Shown one piece after another: positions 24,059 through 32,800 of a DNA stretch of 35,386 nt (the stretch's first letter is position 1; the number at the start of each line of letters is the position of its first letter). Location of the stretch: positions 1-35,386 of the forward strand of contig JAPLUM010000660.1 of assembly GCA_026397605.1 (NCBI GenBank), read 5' to 3'. A program made the position numbers and the translations under genes. Below the pieces are notes generated by a model. It saw only the letters and a program-made list of their open reading frames with translations. It was not told the DNA's origin and ran no database searches. This stretch comes from Verrucomicrobiota bacterium (GTDB taxonomy: Bacteria > Verrucomicrobiota > Verrucomicrobiia > Verrucomicrobiales > Verrucomicrobiaceae).

Positions 24059-24724
24059 ATGAATGTAGAGTTCCATCACTACGATGCTAGTCAGAAGCGC
24101 TGGTTCACTAAGGTGGCGAAGAGAGCCGCTGAGCGTGTGTCTACCATAGTTTCTGAATTTGATTATCAAATGCCAGACACTTGGTCCGCTGAATTCGCGT
24201 TGAAAGAAATGACCCGAACCAGAGTTCATCGCATTAGAGTCCAGCATCAGACGATTATATCTGTTACCTTTGCCGCTGCTAGTTGGCAAAGCCTAGATTC
24301 ATCCGCCGACGATGCTATCGCTCAGCTTGCTTCAGCGGTTCTATGCGTTGTTCCTCAGGACTTGGCAGACCAGTTGCGTGGCGCGTTTATCGAAAATGGA
24401 GTCAGCCAGTTGCGCCCGATTTCGATGACTAGTGAGGACGCTCCTCCAGACTCTAACCATCATGTTGAGTTGTGTATCAGGAGCCAGGGCATTGGCCTTG
24501 ATGAGTTCTACAGTCTCTATGACCGATTAGATGTTCACCTTCGAGATCAGAGACTAGGGTTTGTCGATGGCTCAAGCTGGAGCGGGGACAGCTACTGCAT
24601 CGACTTTTCACTACCTATTCGGGAGGCTGGGATACGATGTGTAATGAGCTTTATCACTGAGCAAGGGCACCGTGATCGCGTCACCCTTTCAGATATTTCA
24701 ACAGGAGAGAGTCTGGAGAGCTAG
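24059..24724 (+). CDS. Protein of unknown function following repeat copy 2
   Basis: 221 residues from ATG 24059 (MNVEFHHYDASQKRWF), preceded by AAGG at a suitable distance. The open frame runs back to a TTG at 23891 inside the repeat, but that extension does not look like protein. I do not recognise the family. There is no signal peptide and no long hydrophobic segment, so it is likely cytoplasmic. The N-terminal half is mixed alpha/beta; the C-terminal part (FYSLYDRLDVHLRDQRLGFVDG...) resembles a small alpha/beta domain ending near residue 205. Base composition appears lower in GC than the neighbouring core genes, consistent with recent acquisition. It converges on the histidine kinase with about 44 bases between the stops. 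Confidence 0.7.
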   Translation: MNVEFHHYDASQKRWFTKVAKRAAERVSTIVSEFDYQMPDTWSAEFALKEMTRTRVHRIRVQHQTIISVTFAAASWQSLDSSADDAIAQLASAVLCVVPQDLADQLRGAFIENGVSQLRPISMTSEDAPPDSNHHVELCIRSQGIGLDEFYSLYDRLDVHLRDQRLGFVDGSSWSGDSYCIDFSLPIREAGIRCVMSFITEQGHRDRVTLSDISTGESLES

Positions 24725-24768
24725 AAACAGGGCAAACATAAGAACGAATTGAGCAGCGCTTACCTTCG

Positions 24769-26811
24769 TCATTTCCCCAGCGGCAGCTCGACACACACCG
24801 TCGTGCCTTTTCCCGACACGCTTTCCCATTTCACCTCGGCACCGACTTTCCTCGCTCGTTCGCGGATGCCGATGCAGCCGAAGTGACCGGGTTGGCCGTG
24901 GGTTTGGGCGGTGGGGTCAAAGCCTTGGCCGTTGTCGATGATGCGGAGAGACAGGAGTGAGGGAGTGGTGGAGAGGTGAAGCTGGATTTGGGTGGGCTGG
25001 GCGTGTTTGAGGGCGTTGGTTATGGCCTCTTGGGCGATCATGCGGAGGTGGTGAGTGACGGGCGGCGGGATGGGGCCGATGGGGTGGAGGTCGAGCGTGA
25101 TGGCGATGCCTTCGGGAGCTTTGTTGGCGAGGAGTTGCAGGGCCTCGGGCAGGTTGGTGGCGTGCGCGGTGTCGTCGCGGAGGTCGGAGACGAGGTTGCG
25201 GGCTTCGCTTTGGATGCGGGAGACGAGGTTGCGTGAGGTTCCGAGGAGGCTGCGGGCTTTGTCTTCAAGCGGACGCGTTAGGGCTGCATCGAGCCGGAGT
25301 GAAAGGCCGGTGAGTTCTTGCTCCAAGGTGTCGTGGAATTCGCGGGCGATGCGCTGGCGTTCTTCGAGCGTGGCTTGTTCGACGATCCTGCGTTCGAGTC
25401 GGGTGATTTGGCGGCGTTGCTGAGTGATCCAGAACAAGCTGAGCGAAACGATGGCACCGAGGATGCTGATGGTCATGATGAGGCGTTGGGCATCCCAAAA
25501 CGGTGCTTTGCTGAGGATGCGAATATCCGAGATCGAACGCAAGAGCAGCGAGGCGCGATCTGGCTCGGAACGGAAGCCTTTGTCAGTGCTGGCAGATTCG
25601 ACAAGGCAAATGCCGGTGAGTGCGCAGGAAGAGCCGAGTTCAAAGTCCGGCGTGTTTGATTGAAGTAGGAAAGCACGGATAGGGGTGCCGCCAGAGGTGA
25701 AGCGTAGCTCGAAGCCATCGGCAGTGCGTAAAACATCCTGAAGCACGGCAGGTGACCTGAGATGCACGAGATCGGCATCGTGTGAGCCATCTAGGAAATC
25801 TTGGAGTGAAATATTGACCGCCTCAGGTGCGTCCGCAGGCTCGGTATTGAGTAAGAGCGCATCCGCCAATGAGGCGCTGAATCCAGCCATGATGGGAAAA
25901 CCGATGATCTCGGCTGAATGACCCGACGTGAGATCCATCGGCGTATTGAGTCGGATGGCGATGGAAGGCGATAGCTGTGGTGTTTCGGGTTTATCTTTCG
26001 GGGCTTCGCGTGGTGGCGGAGGTGGTGTGGAATCACGCAGAAAAACACGACCATCAGGGAAAGCCGCGAGCACCGTTCCACGAATGCGGGCACGGTGTTG
26101 GGGCTCATCCGCAGAGCCAAAAGGCAAGAGTGCGGCGACAGAGGTGATGGGCAGCGAATCGGCAGCAGACGGGACATGGATCACGACGACATCACTCCAA
26201 TCGGTGACACGTAAATAGGGGAACACGAGTTGCCGCCGATCATTGATGCCGCCAGCGGCGAGGGCGGTGATGCGCAGGCGGGCATCGATCAGATTGGGCG
26301 CAGATGCCAGGGCTGCATCGACACGGACCTCGATCACACGACTGCCGATGGCCAGTCGGAGTAGGCTGCGATTTTCATCCAAGGGCGTGAGTGTGCGCCC
26401 GAGGCCTTCGATGCTGACTCTTTGGTAATGAAAGCGCCCGGTGGTGAGGTCCTCGTAACCTGCTTTTACCGGCTCTGGCGCTGGCCCATGCCCTAGAATA
26501 TGCAACTCAATCACATCAACCCCGGGCAGATAAAGCCCAGCCATTGTGAAGCCTTTGACCCGCACTTGATCACCCACAATCAGGTCATGGCGGGCAGGTT
26601 TAAAATGCAGGTGAGTACCCGCACTGTTGTCCTGGACAAAAGCCGTGCCGCCACTCTCCACAAAGCCAATGGTGGCCGTGAGATCGACAGGCAGTTTCTC
26701 CAAAGACCGCTCATACGGCAGTGTGCGGATGTCGATGGCGCGAGTCAGCACGTTTTGACCCGCAGCCTGGGAAAGCAGCAGAAGAGAAAGGAGTGCAGTG
26801 CGCGGAATCAC
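24769..26811 (-). CDS. NarL-family sensor histidine kinase with OB-like extracytoplasmic region
   Basis: 680 residues. A signal peptide (residues about 1-19, LLSLLLLSQAAGQN) precedes an extracytoplasmic region of about 420 residues. This region has repeated beta-rich units such as GFVESGGTAFVQD and VRGTVLAAFPDGRVFLRD, each preceded or followed by GD.V.V.GF-like turns, suggesting OB-type folds. A single membrane segment is at about 444-463. The kinase core has HisKA_3 (ERQRIAREFHDTLEQEL, phosphorylated H493), N599 in AQEAITN, DNGQG at 626-630, and GIRERARKVGAE near 648. It lies 3 bases downstream of the beta-repeat protein gene on the same strand. No regulator follows; the response regulator ending at 21164 is the best candidate partner. 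The ligand is unknown. Confidence 0.9.
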   Translation of the reverse strand: MIPRTALLSLLLLSQAAGQNVLTRAIDIRTLPYERSLEKLPVDLTATIGFVESGGTAFVQDNSAGTHLHFKPARHDLIVGDQVRVKGFTMAGLYLPGVDVIELHILGHGPAPEPVKAGYEDLTTGRFHYQRVSIEGLGRTLTPLDENRSLLRLAIGSRVIEVRVDAALASAPNLIDARLRITALAAGGINDRRQLVFPYLRVTDWSDVVVIHVPSAADSLPITSVAALLPFGSADEPQHRARIRGTVLAAFPDGRVFLRDSTPPPPPREAPKDKPETPQLSPSIAIRLNTPMDLTSGHSAEIIGFPIMAGFSASLADALLLNTEPADAPEAVNISLQDFLDGSHDADLVHLRSPAVLQDVLRTADGFELRFTSGGTPIRAFLLQSNTPDFELGSSCALTGICLVESASTDKGFRSEPDRASLLLRSISDIRILSKAPFWDAQRLIMTISILGAIVSLSLFWITQQRRQITRLERRIVEQATLEERQRIAREFHDTLEQELTGLSLRLDAALTRPLEDKARSLLGTSRNLVSRIQSEARNLVSDLRDDTAHATNLPEALQLLANKAPEGIAITLDLHPIGPIPPPVTHHLRMIAQEAITNALKHAQPTQIQLHLSTTPSLLSLRIIDNGQGFDPTAQTHGQPGHFGCIGIRERARKVGAEVKWESVSGKGTTVCVELPLGK

Positions 26812-26814
26812 AGG

Positions 26815-28317
26815 TCAGAAACTATCCGGCAGCTTACCCCAGTCGCCAGTGTCTTCACCATCACTTTCGGGGAGGCTAGCGATGGGACGGCCATCATGAT
26901 CACTGACGGTAACGACGCCGCCTTTAGGCGTGGCCACGGCCTGGATGCCCGTACTGCCAGTATTATTGAGATGCAGTCCACCGGCTTCTTCATAGACCCC
27001 CATGGCCACGCGCTGGAAGCCGAGGTCATTATTGATGAGCATGCGACCACCATGATCCGTAGCATCCAAGGTGAGCTGAGCAGTACCATCGACAGTCGCA
27101 AGCACCACCGAGCCCGCGACGGGACCGCCGGAAAGTGAGGCAATGCCTGCGCTCTCGGCGGAGGGACCGTAGGCACAGACGATGCCGCCTTGATCCCCTT
27201 CGCCCAGCATGACGATGGGACGATGATGCTTTTGCACAATGGTCACGGCTTTTTCAGCCGTGACAGCCGTGAGCACTTTCGTCTCTGGATCGACGGGCGA
27301 GATGACCTCGATGGAGGAGACATCTGCACTGGCGATGGCGCGCACGCCTTCTTCATCGGTCAGGCTTTGCAAAGTCAGCGCTGAGTGACTGCCGAAGTGA
27401 TGAGCCAGCATCACCCGCACGTCGCCTTGGGCATCATGCATGGTCAGGCTGCTGGCCACATCTAGCGCCGAGATGTCCACCGACTTTTGCCCACCGATTC
27501 CACGTAGGCAGAGGCTACTGCCAAACTCACCTGCCGTGAGGCTTGCCTGGGTGCCAGTACCAGGGATTTTGTTTTCGTGCACACAGATTTCAGCCGCACC
27601 GGTCATGGCTAAGATGGAAACGCTATGATCTTCTTCTGGGCTGTGCATGAGCAGTGCAGGACCATCTTCCCTCGCCACTAGCGCGATGGCGTCAGATTGT
27701 CCGGCAATGCCCGCAGTCAACATGCCGCCTGTTTCATCAGCACGCAGTTTTAGCATGGTGTGACCGTTGCCATCAGCAAAGATGAGATTGGTGCTAGGCG
27801 TGGCTTTTTCTCCATCCGGGCTGGGCATCTCCGTAATACCATGGATCAGCACCGCCCGCGCCTGACCATCTTCCTGGAGCACAGCGATGGAGCCACCATC
27901 CTCCTGAGCACGCATCAGGGCACCAGGCTGGCCGTCGTCTGAAAGCACAGCGACGCAGCCACAATTGTCCCGAATGAAGAGGTCCGTCCGAGGTTTAAAA
28001 TCTCGGCCTTTGAGCTGTAAATGAGGATCTCCAGACGACTCGAAGCCCATGTTTACGGCAGGAGCAGACGACTCGGGATAATGCAGGTGGATGTAGCCGC
28101 CATCTGTATCTGCACCCATGTGAACTGCGATGTAGCGCTGATCTTCCGCAGGCCTGACCACGAAATCGGTGCATTCTAAATACACACGGCGGATGCCTTC
28201 AGGGTCGTTTTCGATACTGACCACCTTTTCAAGTTCATCCAGCCGCCCCTGGACCCGCTTGAGTTCTTCTTGCACAACGATGAGAGCTGTTTGGAGATCC
28301 TGTAGTGTCATACTCAT
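26815..28317 (-). CDS. Coiled-coil/beta-repeat protein co-transcribed with the sensor kinase
   Basis: 500 residues without signal peptide or membrane segment. Residues about 3-35 form a heptad coiled coil (LQDLQTALIVVQEELKRVQGRLDELEKV), a likely oligomerisation stem. The rest is built from about 20-40-residue beta units of the type GG.I.VL.EDGQARAVLI, with alternating hydrophobic residues and frequent Gly/Asp turns (for example GCVAVLSDDGQPGALM, GGMLTAGIAGQSDAIAL, GGRMLINNDLGFQRVAMGV). This suggests a beta-solenoid or trimeric fibre-like fold. I do not recognise a named family; resemblance to tail-fibre shafts is only in appearance. The stop is 3 bases before the kinase ATG, so the two are surely one operon, and a regulatory or scaffold role is possible. 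An alternative start two codons later (28311) is possible. Confidence 0.8.
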   Translation of the reverse strand: MSMTLQDLQTALIVVQEELKRVQGRLDELEKVVSIENDPEGIRRVYLECTDFVVRPAEDQRYIAVHMGADTDGGYIHLHYPESSAPAVNMGFESSGDPHLQLKGRDFKPRTDLFIRDNCGCVAVLSDDGQPGALMRAQEDGGSIAVLQEDGQARAVLIHGITEMPSPDGEKATPSTNLIFADGNGHTMLKLRADETGGMLTAGIAGQSDAIALVAREDGPALLMHSPEEDHSVSILAMTGAAEICVHENKIPGTGTQASLTAGEFGSSLCLRGIGGQKSVDISALDVASSLTMHDAQGDVRVMLAHHFGSHSALTLQSLTDEEGVRAIASADVSSIEVISPVDPETKVLTAVTAEKAVTIVQKHHRPIVMLGEGDQGGIVCAYGPSAESAGIASLSGGPVAGSVVLATVDGTAQLTLDATDHGGRMLINNDLGFQRVAMGVYEEAGGLHLNNTGSTGIQAVATPKGGVVTVSDHDGRPIASLPESDGEDTGDWGKLPDSF

Positions 28318-28412
28318 GGCAGTTTAAAGGTAAGAGTTCCGTCAAAGATAAGCGAGTGCATCCTGAAGGAGCAAGTCTGCATCCATAATCCATGTAACTA
28401 ACGTTTTCAGAA

Positions 28413-28440
28413 TGAATCATGGCACATGGCCAATGATGCA
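28413..28440. promoter_or_regulatory. Imperfect inverted repeat in the divergent region, candidate operator
   Basis: Arms TGAATCATGGC and GCC-A-ATGATGCA pair over about 11 bases with one mismatch and one bulge. The site lies about 13 bases upstream of the efflux protein start and within the 135-base region shared with the divergent beta-repeat/kinase operon. TetR- or MarR-type regulators of efflux genes bind such symmetric sites, but no such regulator is encoded here. Confidence 0.35.
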
Positions 28441-28452
28441 TTTTACTAGCCC

Positions 28453-29862
28453 ATGCTTATTCGCCACGATTTTTTACGCTCTGCTTGTCTTATCAGTTTG
28501 GTCTGCAGCTCCTGCACTGTAGGGCCTGACTTCAAACTTCCTGAGATGAAGCTCACTTCCCGCTGGAAACAGCAGGCAGATGTTTCAGACCTGGCACTGC
28601 CGGATCAATGGTGGACGCTGTTTAAAAATAGTACGCTCAATGGACTGGTGGAGCGTGCGCTTTTATACAATCAGGATCTAGCAAGTGCCGAGGCACGTGT
28701 CGCCACGGCAAAAGCCATGCTGGGCGTGGAACGCGCGGCCTGGTTTCCTCAGCTCAGCATGGATAACAGAGCTGCCTATGAGCAACTCTCTGCAAACAGT
28801 ATCGGCGCTAACTTGCCACCTGGTGTGCCGCTGCCATCACTGGAGAGAGATCGTCATCAGGCTTTCCTCAATTTGAACTACGAGGTCGACCTCTGGGGAA
28901 AAGTGCGCCGCAGTGTGGAGGCCTCAAAAGCACGTGAAACTGCGTCCGTGGACAATCTGGCGGCTCAGAGACTGGTGGTCGCAGCGGAAGTTTCACGCAG
29001 CTTTTTTCAGATCGCCTCGCTGGATACTCAGGAGCATGTTTTGCAAGAAACCATCGCCCTACGGCAGGAGTCGCTATCACTTCAGCAATCCCGTTTTCAG
29101 GGTGGTCTAGCGAATGAGATGGACGTAGCCCGCTCACGCACCGAGTTGGAATTGGCTAAAAACGACAAGATCAATATCGAGCGTCAACGTGGCAACGCGG
29201 AGAATGCTTTGGCCGTGCTTTGTGGCGAGCTTCCGTCTTCGTTTCGCTTGGCTAAAAGCCACCATTTGCCGAGTCCGCCGAGAATCTCTACTGGCGTGCC
29301 GAGCACTTTGCTTCAGCGTCGTCCAGACATCCGTGCGGCTGAGCAGGCCATGCGCGAGGCCAATGCCAATGTCGGTGTGGCCAAAGCCAACTTTTATCCA
29401 GCTTTCAGCCTCGTCGGCAATGGCGGCTTAGAAAGCGTCGGAGCGGAAGATTTCATCGAGTGGAAAAGCCGCACCGCCAACATTGGTCCACAACTCAGCA
29501 TTCCGATCTTCCAAGGCGGACGTCTGCGGGGAAACATGCGCAGTGCCCAGGCTAAACACCAGGAAAGCGTGGCAGCCTATCGTCAATCGATCCTGACGGC
29601 TCTGGGAGAAGTGGAAAACGCCATGCTAGACGTGAACGCTTACGGTCGCCAACGTGCTGCTGTGAGTGCTGCTGTGGCGGCTTCTCAAGAGACCAGCAAG
29701 CTAGCCCGACTGCGCTATGAAAAAGGCCTAGCTAGCTACTTCGAAGTCGTCGATGCCGACCGCACCGTGCTCACCACACGTCTTCTTCAGGCTCAGCTTG
29801 ATGGCCAGCGCCTCACCGCAACTGTGCAGATGATCCGCGCTTTGGGTGGTGGGTGGAAATGA
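28453..29862 (+). CDS. RND efflux outer-membrane lipoprotein (OprM/NodT family)
   Basis: 469 residues. A lipoprotein signal ends at C21 (ACLISLVCSSCTVGPDF). The -3 residue is Cys rather than Leu, so the lipobox is imperfect, but the following VGPDF.LPE is the hallmark start of the OprM/NodT family. Two TolC-type repeats are visible: WWTLF.NSTLNGLVERALLYNQDLASAEARV, Y-E-VDLWGKVRRSVEASKA and, in the second half, RRPDIRAAEQAMREANANVGVAKANFYPAFSL with LSIPIFQGGRLRGNMRSAQA. It should form the outer-membrane channel and periplasmic tunnel of a tripartite pump. No membrane-fusion or RND pump gene is next to it, so its partners must lie elsewhere. No clear Shine-Dalgarno sequence precedes the ATG. 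Confidence 0.92.
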   Translation: MLIRHDFLRSACLISLVCSSCTVGPDFKLPEMKLTSRWKQQADVSDLALPDQWWTLFKNSTLNGLVERALLYNQDLASAEARVATAKAMLGVERAAWFPQLSMDNRAAYEQLSANSIGANLPPGVPLPSLERDRHQAFLNLNYEVDLWGKVRRSVEASKARETASVDNLAAQRLVVAAEVSRSFFQIASLDTQEHVLQETIALRQESLSLQQSRFQGGLANEMDVARSRTELELAKNDKINIERQRGNAENALAVLCGELPSSFRLAKSHHLPSPPRISTGVPSTLLQRRPDIRAAEQAMREANANVGVAKANFYPAFSLVGNGGLESVGAEDFIEWKSRTANIGPQLSIPIFQGGRLRGNMRSAQAKHQESVAAYRQSILTALGEVENAMLDVNAYGRQRAAVSAAVAASQETSKLARLRYEKGLASYFEVVDADRTVLTTRLLQAQLDGQRLTATVQMIRALGGGWK

Positions 29863-29889
29863 ACCCGCCCTTCTCACTTAAATCATCAA
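29863..29889. terminator. Weak convergent hairpin, possible bidirectional terminator
   Basis: CTTAA and TTAAG pair across an 8-base spacer between the two convergent stops. The stem is short and AT-rich with no T-tract, so terminator activity is doubtful. Confidence 0.2.
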
Positions 29890-32800
29890 TTAAGGGGTGC
29901 TGATCAGACGAAATTGCCAAGGGAGATCAATGGCGGTGGGAATCAGTAGCCGGACAGTTTCTCGCTTGGTTTCTTGATCTCGTTGAATCTCTTGCACCGA
30001 GTAGTCGATGCCGAAAGTCAGGCTGGACCAGGTTTGGCCATCAAGGCTGGCTTGAAGTGTGACGGCGCTGTCCTGGATGCCAATGTTCCGAGTGTAGCTA
30101 AAGCGGTGCTGTGCCAATGAACTGCTTTGAGTGCTTGATTCAGACCCGATAATCCATACGTCGGCTTGACCATCAGAATCTAGATCTAAAGAGGCTTCAT
30201 TGGATACGAATAATGAGGCGTTAGTAGCGCTGGCGCCGACCCCTCTTTCAAAGACCAGATTATCCATCGCATAAACATCCACCGTGACCTCAGCAGACAC
30301 AAGATCTCTGAAGCTACTTGGGAAAGTGAATGTTTGAAAATCGGCCAGAGGCCCCGTGCTATCTGTGATACCATCTAAAACAAAGCTGGTTGTCACTGTG
30401 GAACCAGTGCTCTTCACCCCATTGAAGGTGATCGTCTTCGGCGCAGCAGAAAGATAACTGTGCTCCGCTAGATCGACGTAATAGAGATGAAAGGTCCCAT
30501 TGTCTGAGCGCTTGATTCTTAAAGGCCGCTGGCTGGCAAGAGGCGCAATGTGCGGGGTGCCATTATTCGGACGATTGATGTGATTGGCTCCGATGCGTAA
30601 AATTTGATTCGGTGTGGTGAAGATGAGGCCATCCTCTGAATAATTGGCGGAGCTACTTTGACTGTTGTCTGCTGGTGCTCCGGTGCTGAAATCAACGGTG
30701 ACAGGATTAATGGCAATCACTTGGGCAGCAACGCTGGTCGTGCGATTGAACTGCGTCTGACCCACGACATTGAAATTTACGACACCCGAAAAGTTGCCAA
30801 CAGAATGAAAGGTGGCGCTGATAGGAACCTGGGCAAATTGGCCTGCATTAATCGTCACTGGCGTGCTCGGAACTTTAAACAGGGCTTGTGTAGAACTGAG
30901 GTTGAGGGTTAGGTCTTGACTGGTGAGATTGCTAACCGTCACATTGATCGACTGAGTACTACCCAGAGGAACGGTTCCAAAATTCACAGCAGTTGGAGCC
31001 AGAGAGACTGCCCCCGGGTCAATGGACGAAAACCGGCGAGTTGTCGGAGAGAAGAGAACCAGGCGCGAGTGATCAGCGGTAGCAGCCATCAGCTCTGTTG
31101 TGAATGGAAGAGATGCTAACAGCTCGGCCTGAGCTGTAGTCGACAAGCTTGAAGTATTAGAAAAAGCCATCTGCCCATTCCAGGAGGAGGCAACAATCGG
31201 CATCTGAAAGTTCGGGATTTGCGCAATGCTACCGCTGCCTGAGTAAGCACCTGCATTGTAAAAAGCACGCTCGCCATTTCCTGATACCACAAAGCGTGAA
31301 CCCAAAGTGCCATTCCAATAATTGGCGGTGCTATAGCTGATGCCTGACGAGCTAAGCGTGTAGCGTTGAATGCCAGTGGTAGAGAGAGATTGCTGCACCG
31401 CTGCAAAAAGCAGCGTGCCATTTCCAGTCGTGCGAGTGAGACTGTCAGGCAAACTGATAGCGCCGCCTACAGCTGCCCCGTTACTAGAATTACGCATCTG
31501 CAAGACATTGGTTGAACTGCGCACGATCACTCGACCGGAAGGTGCATTGTGCAAAGCCTCAGCGGATGACGGAAGCACAAGAGTTCTGACAATCTGATGT
31601 GGCTCCTGACGATGAACAGTCACCATGCGTGTACCATTTTGAGCCAGCACATAGACACGATCATCCCCTGCATGCACGGCAAAGTCCGAGGCCTCGTAGC
31701 CCAAGGGTAGGAGGTGATCGATTTGAGCGTTTAAAGGATTAATCCAGAGCAGCCAAGCCTCTGATGGACTTGCAGGATCTACGTGAAGTGCATAAACCCG
31801 CATCAAGACAGGATCAGCTTCCATTTTGATGATGTTCAGTGAACCCAGCAATCGGAAGTTGACTGTGATGTTGACGGTATCGGCACCTGACGAAAGTGCT
31901 ATCGTCGCTACATTGGATGCAGCCACCAACCCTCTAGGGTCAAGGGTCAATGATAAGGTCACAGGCCCAGCGCCAGAGGTGGATTCAAGACTGAGCCAAG
32001 GACTATTTTCTGAGAGCGTCCATCGGGTATCACTCGCTGCGGTAGCGATGGAGACAGAAGTTTCCACCTTAATCGTGCTGCCCTTTAAAGCTGCTGCAGA
32101 AATAGTCTGTGAAGTGGATACAGCCGTGGGAAGTCGAAAACTCCAGACGCTGCCTTTGATGGTAGTATCATCCAAGTTTCGAATATCGACCCGCCAATAA
32201 TAAGTTAGACCCAGCTGTAAAGTGGAGGGATCGATGGAAAAGCTCCCTGCGGGTGTATTGCCCAGATAAGCCGTGCCCGAAAACTGATTGTTTGCAGCTG
32301 CCACCGCTACTGGATCAGTGCCTAGATACACATCATAACTAGCAGCTGTAGGAGTGCCATTCCAGATCAAAGAGGGAGGAGTGGAAGGTAAGAGGCCACC
32401 ATCTGTCAGAAGTGGCGTTAATTGCGTGGAATTTAGATTGGGCACCTCTAATCGAGCAAGCCGATTCAACGTGCGATGAAGATAAATGAGCGCTTTCTGA
32501 TCTCCATCGAATGCCATGACCCCAGGTGTAGCCGTATAAGTTTTGAGTGTAGCTCCTGTTTCTGAGTCGATCAGTACATCCGTGCCAGCCAAGGCATTCC
32601 CATAGGCTGAGGCAGCGTAAAATGCTAACGGGGAATGCTGCCTTGCAGTACTAAGATCGGCGGCAAACTGATGGTTCTTCGCGATGACCGCCGCACGACC
32701 TGCAGTGAAGAAAACAGGGGTATCAAGTGGCGCCTGAAACAGCGTTGCTGAACTTTGTCCTGTCATGGTTAAGGTGTCTGTACCAGCACTGAGACGCACC

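Noticed and set aside
20401-24768. Prophage or insertion sequence in the island
   Set aside because: No transposase, integrase, or phage structural gene is encoded; only repeats hint at mobility.
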